This document shows, one piece after another, positions 22,270 through 34,289 of a stretch of 64,000 bases of DNA. Within the stretch, counting starts at the first letter, position 1. Each line of letters starts with the position of its first letter. This stretch comes from Colocasia esculenta (taxonomy: Eukaryota; Streptophyta; Magnoliopsida; Alismatales; Araceae): contig CM024766.1 of assembly GCA_014218235.1 (NCBI GenBank), positions 25,641,346 through 25,705,345 of the forward strand, written 5' to 3'. The notes beneath the pieces are model-generated. The model had not been told where the DNA came from, searched no databases, and saw only the letters and a list, made by a program, of their open reading frames with translations. Both the position numbers and the translations under genes were made by a program.

Positions 22270-23142
22270 TGATCTCGACTCCCACAGTGTAGTCATTCAC
22301 CTACCTTCCTCCAGCACTCTTCTATCGTGTGACCTAGCTTGTCACAGTGCTTGCATCTTTGTTTGTTGTTCGGAGCAGTAGGGGTGGGGATTTTGGGCTT
22401 CGGCTCCTAGATTGGCCCGTCAGTGATACTTAACGGCCTTTTCTTTCCATTAGTGGCTTGCTCGGTGCTCCTGATGTCTATTCCTTCTTGACCATCCTAC
22501 CCTTGATGCGATCAGTAAGATCGGTCGCATCCTCCAATAAATGTGCTTTCCTGACCATCTTTAGGTAAGTCTGGATGTCCAAAGGTGCAAGTTGTGTGAT
22601 ATATGCGGCCTAAGCCCATTAAGAAAACGTTTTGCCATCATTCATTCAGTGCTGACAAGATGATTGACATAGCGCGCCAATCGGGAGAACTGAGCTTCAT
22701 ACTCAGCCACAGTGAGATTCCTCTGGTTGAGTGCAACAAATTCAGAGGCTTTCTTTTCTTGAACTCTCTCAAAGAAGTACTTGGAGTTAAAGTTCTCCTA
22801 TAACTCCTCCCATGTAAACTGTGCATCGGCCCTGGTGGCCTCCACAGACTCCCACTACGCACAGGCATCTCGTTCAAGCTGGAATGTCGCTAACAGTAGC
22901 TTGTCTCCATCCGTACATTGCATGACGCGGAAAATGTGCTCTATCTCCTTAAGCCAATTCTCGGCCTCATCAGGATCAGTGGTCCCACTGAAACAAGGCA
23001 GATTTAGATTGCGGAAATTCCTGTGTAATTCTCTGGCTCCTCTGTTATTATTATTATTAGCTCCAGCAGCCTGAAGTAATGCTTGAGTAAGTTGTTGAAT
23101 GGTCTACTGCATGTCACGGAGTTGTGCATGCTCCGCTGTCAT
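22270..23142 (-). pseudogene. Gypsy element A gag with CCHC knuckle
   Basis: From ATG at 23142 the frame reads MTAEHAQLRDMQ, a stop, then a retrotransposon gag domain with FSGTTDPDEAENWLKEIEHIF and FNSKYFFERVQEKKASEF. Several in-frame stops interrupt it. A CCHC knuckle (CKHCDKLGHTIEEC) follows near 22345-22305, and a decayed second one near 22290. Together these identify gag of the chromovirus type. Confidence 0.82.
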
Positions 23143-23319
23143 TGTTGATGCTTAGGTTCCTTCAAAAGAGAATTTAATATAAGATATTGAGTTTGCACTT
23201 AAGTTTGTCTGTGTGTGAGTTTGTACCATTGGTTCTACCCATCTCACATAGGTAAAAAATTTAGACTCTAAGTCAAGGTAGGTCAAACCTAGATCATCCT
23301 ATACTTAAGAATAACCTAG

Positions 23320-23331
23320 GCTCTGTTACCA
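23320..23331 (-). other. Primer binding site of gypsy element A
   Basis: The minus strand reads TGGTAACAGAGC, one mismatch from the iMet site TGGTATCAGAGC. The LTR end (TGTAATACCC on the plus strand) is 6 bases away at 23338. Confidence 0.75.
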
Positions 23332-23337
23332 CAAAAT

Positions 23338-24262
23338 TGTAATACCCGATGCGGAATATCGAAGCAATATTACAGTTATTAAATAGTACAGGGTGAGACA
23401 TAAATAGAAAACCATTGCACAATTGGAATAATACTAGATAAACTCCATTCCATTAATAATCCATCAACTAGCTATTACATCAATCTATCAGAGCCATAAC
23501 TAGGGTCTAGAGTACTTTATTGAAATCCAACTAATACATAATGACTAACTGACTGGTAAATATACTAACTAACTACTAATGTACGGGTTGCTGAAACTGG
23601 TCACTCTTGAACATCGTCCTCGTTCTNNNNNNNNNNNNNNNNNNNNNNNNNNNNNNNNNNNNNNNNNNNNNNNNNNNNNNNNNNNNNNNNNNNNNNNNNN
23701 NNNNNNNNNNNNNNNNNNNNNNNNNNAGGGTTTCATTGGTCACAGAAGCTCTCCTCAGCCAAGCCAAGAAGATGCTCAAATTACTCCCAGATGCGGTCTT
23801 TCTGTCGATGTAGATCGTTCACCGGGGTTGGGGAAGCTTCCTAAATGCCAAGAGTTCCCTCCAGTCGATGAAGGTCGCTGGAAGACGCACAGAATCGCCA
23901 AATCAAAGTCGCCAAAGTTTGGGGTTTCTCACCAAAAAGCCCTAGGTTTTCCCAAAGCCAAAATACCTATTCTGAGCAAAAACCAGGTGTTTTATAGGGC
24001 CAATGGGTTAGGGTAATGCGTAGGTTGGAATCCTACCGTTGGAGGGTAGTTTCCAAATCCAAAACCGGGGAAAATGCAGTCGTTTCCAGATCTGAAATCG
24101 CAACAGAAATAGAGAAGTAGACGGCCACTTTGCTGCCGTTTATAGAAAATAGGCATCCATCGATCTAGATGTCGACACTGAGTGAACGGCACAGTGGTTG
24201 CCGTCAACCTGACCTCAACGTTAAAGGATATTGACGTCAACTGGGATTTTGGTCAGAACACA
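23338..24262 (-). repeat. 5' LTR of gypsy element A (right edge approximate)
   Basis: It starts TGTAATACCCGATGCGG on the plus strand and probably ends near 24262 (AACACA, then an AT-rich flank). The N gap lies inside, so the true length is unknown. Confidence 0.55.
23627..23726. other. Assembly gap of 100 N
   Basis: Exactly 100 N characters, the usual placeholder for a scaffold join of unknown size. Confidence 0.99.
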
Positions 24263-24539
24263 GAAAATTAAATAAACATGCATTTACATATTAAGTACAT
24301 ACATTATACACAATATTATTTAAATATAATATGTATAGAATTAAATAAAACAACATGTACAGAATGAAACATGTATGTACATAAGTAAAAGAATAATATG
24401 CTTCTTACAACAAATATCATATGCATATATATATACATATACAAACATAACATGAACAAAGTTCAAGTAAAATGAACAAAGTTCGAGGGCCATATAGGTT
24501 TCTTGGGGTTAGACATTCCCTCCTCACCTTCAGTTGTGG

Positions 24540-25230
24540 GCCTCTATTGTCCATTAACAAGAGGTACATGTCCCTGATTGCCTTGTGGACAAACAGTATG
24601 AATAGAAGTTTGAAATCCAACATTAGACATTTCCATATTCTCAGTACTGTTACGGGGTACAATTCCTTGAGGAATTTGTGTACCTCTAACTGATCTGCCT
24701 GCATCATCGCCAGTTGCCATGGAATTCCCACATAAAAGGGCCATATCGTGGTACAAGGGGAAGGATTTCCTTATAATGAGTTGGAAATCGAGATTTACCT
24801 GATAATCCAGTGCAAATTTTCGAGTTAGAAATCCTTTTATTAATTTTAGCAATTATATTCCTTTATAAAAAAGTGACAATTTATTACCTACATACACTCC
24901 TCCCATGCTTCCTCGTAACCAGGAATGGGAACATACTTGTTGTCATCCCATCCCCATCCATTTAATTTTAACAATTTTTCATAAAGACTAAAGTTCCAGA
25001 ATCTCCCATACAACTGATCTTTAGTATAAGCCATTCAGAAATGACTGTTAAATGCTTTCACCATTTCTTGCCAACTATATGTAGTGAAAGTACCCTCTCT
25101 ATAGTTATTGTTGCAAGACTCTTTATCATTAATTCCATGAAAAAATTATCTTGGGTATCATCCCAATTAGCTAATCTCTTTCTTCTCCCTTCACTACTTT
25201 TTCTTTTCCTCTGCTCGTGGCTTTCTTGTA
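24540..25230 (-). pseudogene. Myb/SANT-like DNA-binding domain gene fragment (decayed)
   Basis: The minus strand reads RLANWDDTQDNFFMELMIKS from about 25180. After a frame change it reads YSWQEMVKAFNSHF, a stop, then LYGRFWNFSLYEKLLKLNG and GWDDNKYVPIPGYEEAWEEC. This is the Myb/SANT-like (Myb_DNA-bind_3 type) pattern: an N-terminal W, a middle W...FN, and the GWD block before W. A separate segment (24850-24540) reads FPLYHDMALLCGNSMATGD, which matches the usual LYGN..ATG block. The stop and frameshift make a pseudogene likely. It may come from a host gene or from a DNA transposon that carries such a domain. Confidence 0.65.
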
Positions 25231-25670
25231 ATGAAAGAAACTAAAAATTAGTCCTGAGGGTGCACAGAAAATATCGACTATAAAACCTTTTAATATGATG
25301 CTGGTGTATTCCTAATATGTTTCCCATGGTACACAGGCCCTTTCCTTAGAGTAAAAAAGTTAATTGTAAAAAATGCCCAAAAATATGTATATCTAAGAAG
25401 TGATTTTTTTTTTTTAAGTTGAAAGACTACAAGAGAAAATGTTCACTTCAAGATGGAGTGACATGCATTACAAGAAAAAAAATTGAAAGAACACATAACT
25501 GTCCATGATACTAACACCATCCATGATACTATCACCTACCATGCAGACTCCATAACATGCATTAGAGCAATTACTTAAACCTACCATGATACTATTATGT
25601 CACTATAATCAATTACAACCACAACATGAATGAAGTATAAATAAGGGCAATTTCTCACCTGTAGTTGACA
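25231..25670. other. Intergenic stretch with no recognised feature
   Basis: AT-rich DNA left of the LARD-like element, with a T run near 25408-25416. I see no coding signal or repeat family. Confidence 0.6.
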
Positions 25671-25675
25671 TGTTC

Positions 25676-28600
25676 TGTAACGTAGTGCGTTTTTCGGACC
25701 TTCGCGGATTGAGGATTAGTGGTAGTTCGGATCTATGTTTATTGGTTTTGGTTTGGTGCTCATGACCAATATGGGGTCATTGGGCCTCGGTTGTGGTTTC
25801 CACGTGCTGTGTGGAGCTTAGTGGGCCGGTAGGTTAGGCCCGTAATGCCCGTTGGTTCACTGGATGTGAACACGACGGAGGTGTACGTCGCGTTCTGAAC
25901 GCGACGGCAGTGGGGGTCGCGTTCTGGTTGCCGCCGATGGGGCCGACGTCTGCATGTGCACCGCGTGTCGCACATGGAGTGGAGCTTGCTGACGTCAGGA
26001 TTGGGAAGACGACGCCTTAGTCTGTCGCAATCAGGTCGCAATAGGGAGGTACGTCGCAATCTCAACCGCTGTGCGGTTTTTAAGAAGGTTGGCCGAACAG
26101 GGCTTTCACAAGCTCTGCCTGACCAGGGAAGGAGATGCTGCGGCTCTGTTGGGCGATTTGGCATTTCGGCGGAGCTCTCGTCGCGTTCTCAACGCGAGGA
26201 CGTCGCAAGGAGTGGGGGAAACGTCGTGCCATCCGTGGATTGTGCGTTCTTCGTGAAGGTAGGGAGTTCTGCCTTGATTTGTTACGTGGATTGTATATTG
26301 GTTTGTTTATTGCTTTAAAAACAGTAGTTACCATGTCTAGGAGGTGAAATGAGCTTGAAAACCGGGTTGAAATCATGTTTCGGGTGGTTTGCATGGAAGA
26401 TCTGGAGATGGTTTCGGATTAGGGTTTTCTCCTGAGAAGGCGACGGTTCCTGCTGTCGCGACCAGATCGTAGTAGGTCGACCCGTCAAGAGAGGATTTCT
26501 TGTCGCGCCATGTCGTGGTTTCGCGATCAGAAGGCGGTCATGGCCTCTGTCGCGAACACAGCCAAGGGTTCTACTTTGCATGCTTTTGGTGTTTTGGTTA
26601 TCCGATTATCGTTGTTTATTGTGCATGGCTTTGGTAAATGGTGCATTGCATAGGTGAAGCTCTGTGAGCAGGTTGCCCACATGGCTAGTGGGTAGTTTAC
26701 ATAATTAGTGTGGTGTTATCATGGTTTGAGGTTGTGCATGGCACATACTCCGTTGTGGTGGTGTTACGTGTGTGTGGGTGTGTGTGTGTATGGCACATGC
26801 ACTGGTTGTCGTAGTGGTTGGGCAGTGAGGTTCCTATGTGAACCTAGCCCTAGTTTTCTAATATGTGACTATAGATTGGTTAAGATGTTAATTAATGGAG
26901 TGTAAGTATGGTTATTAAGTGGTTACCGAGTAATGAGTTTAACATGGCTATGGAGGTCACTTTGTGACCAATGATAGGCCTGGTATGGTTAACTATCGTG
27001 GTTCATGTGTGTGTTTGTGTAGGATAGCTTGTGAGTCACGGAGTGACTAGGTCAAGCTAGTCCTTGCATTTGTACCATGGTTTGTAATAAAGATTGTATG
27101 AGTTTATGATGTGATTAGTGTGTAGCCGAGTTTGGTGGTTCGGCGCCTATTCCTGAATGCCTCTTCAGTTGGGTGCCCCAGGTTCCTAGGAGAGCCAGGC
27201 ACATGAGTGTGCTCGTGGCTTGTCCCGGTACAGTGGTACCGTCAAGGTTTTGTCGTCTTCCTGGACACCCTCACTCTCGGGGAGAGTTGTCGTCCGGCTG
27301 AGGGAAAGACGGCAGTGGGACAGTGACTTTTGAGAGTTTGTGTTTAGTCACTTGTAGCGCGCTCGTAGCTGGGGGTTACGGACACCAGTAGACGTACTGG
27401 GCCCTAGCTAGTCCTATTACCAGTGCCTCACTTTAGAGAGCTCGGGCCAGAGTCTCTAAAGGTGTCAGGCATGGGCCTGCAGGGTGTGTGACCTGTAGGT
27501 TGTGGTGGTTTGGTTGGACTCCACAGTTCCTTGGCTTTACTTGTGTTATGGAGCTGCAGTTGGACCTTACGTCCGTGACTGCGAGACTGAGAGGTAGTTC
27601 TTGTGTTGTCTTGTCTGGGTTGAATACTGGCGTCATGAACCAGTAGTCTGTCCCGTGTGGTGGCGTCGTGCTTTCCGGCTCGTGCTTTGCTATTGGCTAT
27701 AGTGTGTGTTAGTTGTAGTTTTACCCGTTGAGGTGTGCCTTGGTGTTGGCACGGTTGTTATTGTGGTTAGTGAGCGGAGACTCACTAGTTGTGGTTTGCT
27801 TAGTGGTGGTGTGCCCTCGTGGTGGCACAGTTGTGTTTATGTTCCATGGTGGTACCTCGTGGTGGTAGGTACTTGTACCTTTTGTAGGTACTGGTTTCTC
27901 GTAGTACGCTGAGTACTAGTCTTTTTAGGTGGTGTAGTGGAGGACATGCAGTGAGACCTTCCACTTGTTGTGTTTTACCCTTCCTTGGGTAAGTTTTCGA
28001 ATATGATTTAGTGTGCAATGGATTGGCATCATGGTAGCGAGTCATGTTTCTTAAGTGTGACATTCGATACATCGTGATTTAAGGGTATTAAGGATTAGCT
28101 CCTGGTTAGCAATCCTATTACCCATATGTTTAGAGGCTTGCCAGTGAAGCTAGTAGCTAAGGCAATGCTTTGCCTGTATGGCTTATAGCTTAGGCGACTA
28201 GCGATTGAGGTGGTGTGCCTGTGAGGCATGTGGCCTAAGCTTTACAGTTATTGAATAGTTTATTGGTGCTGTTGTCTCTTCCTCTTTCCGAGATTGGCAG
28301 CAACTGAGTTGATTATGTTTAGTATTGTTAATTATGCTTTGTTGTGAGCATGAAATGGTTTGGCTTCTGGTGTTGCCAGTGAGACCCGTTGGGGTTGAGG
28401 TTCTTCTGTGTTGTGTGAGGTTCTGGGTGGTTCCCTACTGAGCCAATGACTTGTTGAGGCGCACTCCCTTACAGTTCTTTCCAGGGTTTACCGTTGGTGT
28501 GGTTTGAGGAGGTGTTGTGGCAGACTTGTACCACCAGCAGTAGTGTTAGTACAGTTATGTGAGCTTGTGCTCCCTCAGGGTATGCCCCAGGTAGTTGTAC

Positions 28601-28818
28601 TCTTTTTTAATTTAGGCATGTAATAATGTAATGGGACAGTTGTAAATTGTATATGCAGATATGAGCACATATCCTTTCTTTTGTCTCTTACTATTGTGGT
28701 TTGTCTTTTATATTCTTCCTGGACACGTGTTCGAGCTATCCCTTGCGAGACTTCGGTCCGTTCGCGGGAGACGGATCTGGATTTGGACCCTTGTCGGTAT
28801 AAATATCCAGGGCCGTTA
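25676..28818 (+). repeat. 5' LTR of the LARD-like element
   Basis: It starts TGTAACGTAGTGCG and ends near CCAGGGCCGTTA. The first kilobase is rich in TCGCGA-type palindromic words. The 3' part is GT-rich (GTGTGTGTGGG, GTGGTGG). It contains CGGTATAAATATCC near the end, a possible TATA element. Short open frames inside are not conserved proteins. Confidence 0.87.
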
Positions 28819-28822
28819 TCGT

Positions 28823-28834
28823 TGGTATCAGAGC
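28823..28834 (+). other. Primer binding site of the LARD-like element (initiator tRNA-Met)
   Basis: It reads TGGTATCAGAGC, a perfect iMet complement, about 4 bases after the 5' LTR. Confidence 0.93.
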
Positions 28835-31147
28835 AATTGTCTAGTTAGAATATGAAAAGACATTAAGATTACAATGTCCCAATACATGATTTAATGTCCA
28901 CTGTTGGTAGTAAGTCTGTAGTTTCCTGTGCTTTTTAGTACGGTTTCCATATGAGTTTTGGTATATGAATTGTATGTATAGTTGGTTAGATCTGTAGTTG
29001 TGGGTAATAGCAGATATGATTGTTGGTGTAGTATGAGTGATTATTGGATTGTGGTTAAAGTATAATTAATTAAAGATTCTTTATTATAGAAATTGAAAGA
29101 ATTAGTGCATTCAGTTATGAAATTCACTAAAAAGTGTTTTAATGAGAATCAGAGCTGGTAGAGAAAGGTATAAAGTAGTGATGTGATGGAATAATAGAAG
29201 AAATTGTATCATGATGAGAAATAGGGCTTTGTGAATAGAATTGTTAAATGGGTAAATTGTGGTTGAGAATTGTAGTAGAGATAGTCATTGTGTTTGAGAT
29301 TTATGTTAATAAAGTGTTAAGAAATTGCTTGGATAATAGTATGATTAATGGCATGTTAGGTTTGAAATGATCAAGTGAGGTAGTTTAGCTTAAGATGAGA
29401 GGTTGGTAAGCAAAGGAGCGGTAATCAAGATGATTCTTAAGTGTGATTTGTGATTAGAAATAATTACAGTAACAAATTTAAGGGTAGTGTTGATATGAAT
29501 AATAAGTATAATAGAAAGTTTGATATAGAAACTCATGTAAGTGGATGTAAAGGTGATCGGTGGGTTAAAGAGAGAGTAAAAGAGTAGTGGGAAGTTAGAT
29601 TTTTTCGAGATTTTTATAAGAGAAAAATATTTGTTAATAAAAGGCAGTGGATAAAGATTTCGCAGAAAGAGTTGCAGTGTTAAAGATAAGAGTAGTGGTG
29701 CTAGCATTTGTGTATAGATTGCGGAAGCAGAGAAGGGAAATTGGTCTCAGAGGCAGATTGAAGTTAAAACTAAATAATTAAAGTAAATTGAAGCTATGTA
29801 AGTTAGAATGGACAAGGTTAAGTCCATTGAAAGGTAATGGGGAATAGTAAAGTGAATTGTGAATGGATATTTGTGAATGAGCTCTAACAGTGAAAATGTT
29901 TATATTTGGTGGTAAATTAGTAATATGGAATAAAGAAATTAAATAGAATAAATCATTGTGTTTTAAAGAAATAATTTTAGTTTATAGTTATGGTAGAAAG
30001 TAAGAAAGATTGTAGCATAAATGGCACCTGGAAATTAGTTAGCTAGTAAATTAGCTAAGAGAAATATTTTGCAAAAAATGGTGTTATATTATTGATAGTA
30101 AAGATAAAGTTTGGTATTAATGAATAGGTAATGAAAAAGAACGTGATAGATTATAGAATAGTGATAATTAAATGATTTAGGAAATGTGCAATAAGAAATT
30201 ACGTAATAATATACAATAAGATGATTTGGATGAATAAATAAATTTTGTTATGAGAATATTTTAGAATTTCAAGTAAAGTTATAATAAATCAGTTAAGGAG
30301 TAGTGAGCAGATTAAGGTACAGTGAAAGAGAGTAGAAAAATGGAGGAGCAATATAATCAATTTAATGGTAAAGAAATTTCGAGATTTGATGTCATATAAT
30401 TGAGCAAGGCTTGAATAAAGGTATATCAATATTGATATATGCCAAGATTTAGAATTTAGTGTAAATCAGATATAGTAGAAGATAGAATATGAGTGGAGTC
30501 AATTAAGTGGTATTGATGTATGATAAGAGAAATGTAAAGTTAGTTGGAAAGTATAATTTGAAGCGAGATAAGTTCTTAATGGATTAAAGGAATCCAGAAT
30601 TCATGAAATATTTGGTGAAAGGTTTAGAATGATCAGAGTAGCGCAGCGGAAGCGTGGAAGATTTAATATTCATAAGTTATCTGAAGTTTAAGTAATTAAA
30701 GGAGAATTTAAAGTTTTGTGCGCAATTGAGCCAAATGATGGTTAGTGGTGATAAATAAATAGTGAAATAACATCAGGAAATTTAAAATTTTAAATAATGT
30801 AAACTGAAAGGATCTAAGCAAGAAAATGGCCCAGAAAGAAAGGTTGCAAACATAACTAGGAAAAATGTGAAAATAGGTTCAGTCCAAGGAGATAAAGCGC
30901 TAATATCAAGGTAGAATCGCTTATAATTGAAAGGTAAGGAATGGTAAAATGGATCCATAGAATAAAGTAGTGGTGGAATAAATTAAAAAGAAAGGGAAAG
31001 TAGAGCAAGTATAAAAGTGAATAGATGATCTAAAAGAGGATGTAGAGGAAGCTCTGCATATGGCTTGGTTTCTTTATAGGTGATAGTGTGATTTATTGTC
31101 ACTCGTTTTCAATGTCGAGGATGACATTCCTTTTTAGGTGATAGTAA
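28835..31147 (+). other. Coding-free interior of the LARD-like element
   Basis: About 2.3 kb, AT-rich and purine-rich on the plus strand, with stops in all frames and no long ORF. The last part has TGTCGAGGATGACATTCC, which resembles the GAGGACGAATTT words at the end of pol in Tekay-type gypsy elements (compare 49091-49104). This suggests descent from such an element. A tRNA-like segment lies at 30632-30657. Confidence 0.7.
30632..30657 (+). other. 26-nt match to the 5' end of initiator tRNA-Met (fragment)
   Basis: The segment begins ATCAGAGTAGCGCAGCGG and equals nucleotides 1-26 of plant initiator tRNA-Met as I recall it, except G9 to A. It covers the acceptor 5' strand, the D stem and the polymerase III A box. 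No anticodon arm or B box follows, so it is not a tRNA gene. Confidence 0.65.
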
Positions 31148-34100
31148 TGTAACGTAGCCCGTTTTTCGGATCTTCGTAGATTGAGGATTAGTGGTAGTTC
31201 GGATCTATGTTTATTGGTTTTGGTTTGGTGCTCATGACCAATATGGGGTCATTGGGCCTTGGTTGTGGTTTTCGCATGCTGTGTGGAGCTTAGTGGGCCG
31301 GTAGGTTAGGCCCGTAATGCCCATTGGTTCACTGGATGTGAACGCGATGGAGGTGTAGGTCACGTTCTGAACTCGACGGCAGTGGGGGTCACGTTCTGGT
31401 TGCCGCCGATGGGGCGGACGTCTGCATGTGCGCCGCGTGTCGCACATGGAGTGGAGCTTGCTGACGTCAGGATAGGGAAGGCGACGCCTTAGTCTGTCGC
31501 GATCAGGTCGCGACAGGGAGGTACGTCGCGATCCCAACCGCTGTGCGGTTTTTAAGAAGGTTGGCCGAACAAGCTCTGCTCGACCAGAGAAGGAGCTGCT
31601 ACGGCTCTATTGGGCGATTTGGCATTTCGGCGGAGCTCTCGTCGCGCTCTCGACGCGAGGACGTCGCAAGGAGTGGGGGAAACGCCGTGCCATGCGTGGA
31701 TTATGCGTTCTTCGTGAAGGTATGGAGTTCTACCTTGATTTGTTACGTGGATTGTATATTGGTTTGTTTATTGCTTTAAAAACAGTAGTTACCATGTCTA
31801 GGAGGTGAAATGAGCATGAAAATCGGGTTGAAATCATATTTGGGGTGGTTTGCATGGAAGATCCGGAGATGGTTCCCGGATTAGGGTTTTCACCTGAGAA
31901 GGCGACGGTTCCTGCTGTCGCGACCAGATCGCGGTAGGCTGACCCGTCGCGACAGGATTTCTTGTCGCGCCATGTCGTGGTGTCCCGATCAGAAGGCGGT
32001 CATGGCCTCTGTCATGAACACAGCCGAGGGTTCTGCTTTGCATGCTTTTAGTGTTTTGGTTATCCGATTATCGTCGTTTATTGTGCATGGCTTTGGTAAC
32101 TGGTGCATTGCATCCGTGAAGCTCTATGAGCAGGTTGACCACACGGCCAGTGGGTAGTTTACATAATTAGTGTGGTGTTATCATGGTTTGAGGTTGTGCA
32201 TGGCACATACTCCGTTGTGGTGGTGTTACGTGTGTGTGGGTGTGTGTGTGCATGGCACATGCACTGGTTGTCGTAGTGGTTGGGCAGTGAGGTTCCTATG
32301 TGAACCTAGCCCTAGTTTTCTAATATGTGACTATAGATTGGTTAAGATGGCTAATTAATGGAGTGTAAGTATGGTTATTAAGTGGTTACCGAGTAATGAG
32401 TTTAATGTGGCAATGGAGGTCACTTTGTGACCAATGATAGGCTTGGTATGGTTAACTATCGTGGTTCATGTGTGTGTTTGTGTAGGATAGCTTGTAGGTC
32501 ACGGAGTGACCAGGTCAAGCTAGTCTTTGCGTTTGTACCTTGGTTTGTAATAAAGATTGTATGAGTTTATGATGTGATTAGTGTGTAGCTGAGTTTGGTG
32601 GTCCGACGCCTATTCTGGAATGCCTCTTCAGTTGGGTGCCCTAGGTTCCTAGGAGAGCCAGGCACGTGAGTGTGCTCGGGGCTTGTCCCGGTACAGTGGT
32701 ACCGTCGAGGTTTTTACGTCTTCCTGGACACCCTCACTCTCGAGGAGAGTTGTCGTCCGGCTGAGGGAAAGACGACAGTGGGACAGTGACTTGTGAGAGT
32801 TTGTGTTTAGTCACTTGTAGCGCACTCGTAGCTAGGGGTTACGGACACCAGTAGACGTACTAGGCCCTAGCTAGTCCTGTTACCGGTGCCTCACTTTAGA
32901 GAGCTCGGGCCAGAGTCTCTAAAGGTGTCAGGCATGGGCCTGCAGGGTGTGTGACCTGTAGGTTGTGGTGGTTTGGTTGGACTCCACAGTTCTTTGGCTT
33001 TACTTGTGTTGGGGAGCTGCAGTTGGACCTTACGTCCGTGACTGCGAGACTGAGAGGTAGTTCTTGTGTTGTGTTCTCTGGGTTGGATACTGGTGTCATG
33101 AAGCAGTAGTCTGTCCCGTGGGGTGGCGTTGTGCTTTCCGGCTCGTGCTTTTCTATTGGCTATAGCGTGTGTTAGTTGTAGTTTTACCCGTTGAGGTGTG
33201 CCTTGGTGTTGGCATGGTTGTTATTGTGGTTAGTGAGCGGAGACTCACTAGTTGTGGTTTGCTTGGTGGTGGTGTGCCCTCGTGGTGGCATAGTTGTGTT
33301 TATGTTCCGTGGTGGTACCTCGTGGTGGTAGGTACTTGTACCTTTTGTATGTACTGGTTTCTCGTAGTACGCTGAGTACTAGTCTTTTTAGGTGGTGTAG
33401 TGGAGGTCATGCAGTTAGACCTTCCATTTGTTGTGTTTTACCCTTCCTTGGGTAAGTTTCCGAATATGATTTAGTGTGCGATGGATTGGCATCGTGGTAG
33501 CGAGTCCTGTTTGTTAAGTGTGACATTCGATACATCGTGATTTAAGGGTATAAAGGATTAGCTCCTGGTTAGCAATCCTATTACCCATATGTTTAGAGGC
33601 TTGACAGTGAAGCTAGTAGCTTAGGCAATGCTTTGCCTGTATGGCTTATAGCTTAGGCGACCAGCGATTGAGGTGGTGTGCCTGTGAGGCTTGTGGCCTA
33701 AGCTTTACAGTTATTAAATAGTTTAATGGTGCTGTTGTCTCTTCGTCTCTCTGAGATTGGCAGCAACTGAGTTGATTATGTTTAGTATTGTTTATTATGC
33801 TTTGTTGTGAGCATGAAATGGTTTGGCTTCCGGTGTTGCCAGTGAGACCCGTTGGGGTTGAGGTTCTTCTGTGTTGTGTGAGGTTCTGGGTGGTTCCCTA
33901 CTGAGCCAGTGACTTGTTGAGGATCACTCGCTTACAGTTCTTTCCAGGGTTTACCGTTGGTGTGGCTTGTGGAGGTGTTGTGGCAGACTTGTACCACCAG
34001 CAGTAGTGTTAGTACATTATGTGAGCTTGTGCTCCCTCGGGGTATGCCCCAGGTAGTTGTACTCTTTTTTTAATTTGGGCATGTAATAATGTAATGGGAC

Positions 34101-34284
34101 AGTTGTAAATTGTATATGCAGATATGAGCACATATCCTTTCTTGTGTCTCTTACTGTTGTGGTTTGTCTTTTATATTCTTCCTGGACACGTGTCCGAGCT
34201 ATCCCTTGCGAGACTTCGGTCCGTTCGCAGGAAACGGATCTGGATTTGGACCCTTGTCGGGTATAAATATCCAGGGCCGTTACT
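31148..34284 (+). repeat. 3' LTR of the LARD-like element
   Basis: Full-length copy of 25676-28818, starting TGTAACGTAGCCCG and ending CCGTTACT before the TGTTC duplication. Confidence 0.88.
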
Positions 34285-34289
34285 TGTTC

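Larger units (their letters stand above)
20869..24262 (-). mobile_element. Ty3-gypsy retrotransposon (5' half), split by SIRE copy 2 and containing an assembly gap
   Basis: On the minus strand the order is LTR (from about 24262 to 23338), primer site, gag, CCHC knuckle, protease and RT. The RT reading stops at 20869, where the SIRE LTR begins. The RT-RNase H-integrase remainder and the 3' LTR should lie left of the window. The LTR end (plus-strand TGTAATACCCG) is like those of Tekay/Del-type chromoviruses. All coding parts carry stops. The outer LTR edge at about 24262 is an estimate. Confidence 0.75.
25676..34284 (+). mobile_element. LARD-type non-autonomous LTR retrotransposon, no coding region
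   Basis: Two direct LTRs of about 3.14 kb (25676-28818 and 31148-34284) flank a 2.3-kb interior. The 5-bp target duplication TGTTC is at 25671-25675 and 34285-34289. The LTRs start TGTAACG and end near CGTTAC. An iMet primer site follows the left LTR. The interior has no gag or pol frame in any phase, which fits a large retrotransposon derivative that depends on enzymes made elsewhere. The LTRs differ at several percent of sites in the stretches I compared by eye, so the insertion is not very recent. Confidence 0.87.

Noticed and set aside
23579..24016. Frame running through the N gap
   Set aside because: The gap is unknown sequence, so the frame is not real.
25676..28818. Segmental duplication of a host region
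   Set aside because: The two copies have LTR ends, a primer site and a 5-bp target duplication, which fits a retroelement.
30632..30657. Functional tRNA gene
   Set aside because: Only 26 nt match, and there is no anticodon arm, T arm or B box.
28835..31147. Hidden gag or pol in the LARD-like interior
   Set aside because: Stops are dense in all frames, and I recognise no retroviral motif on either strand.
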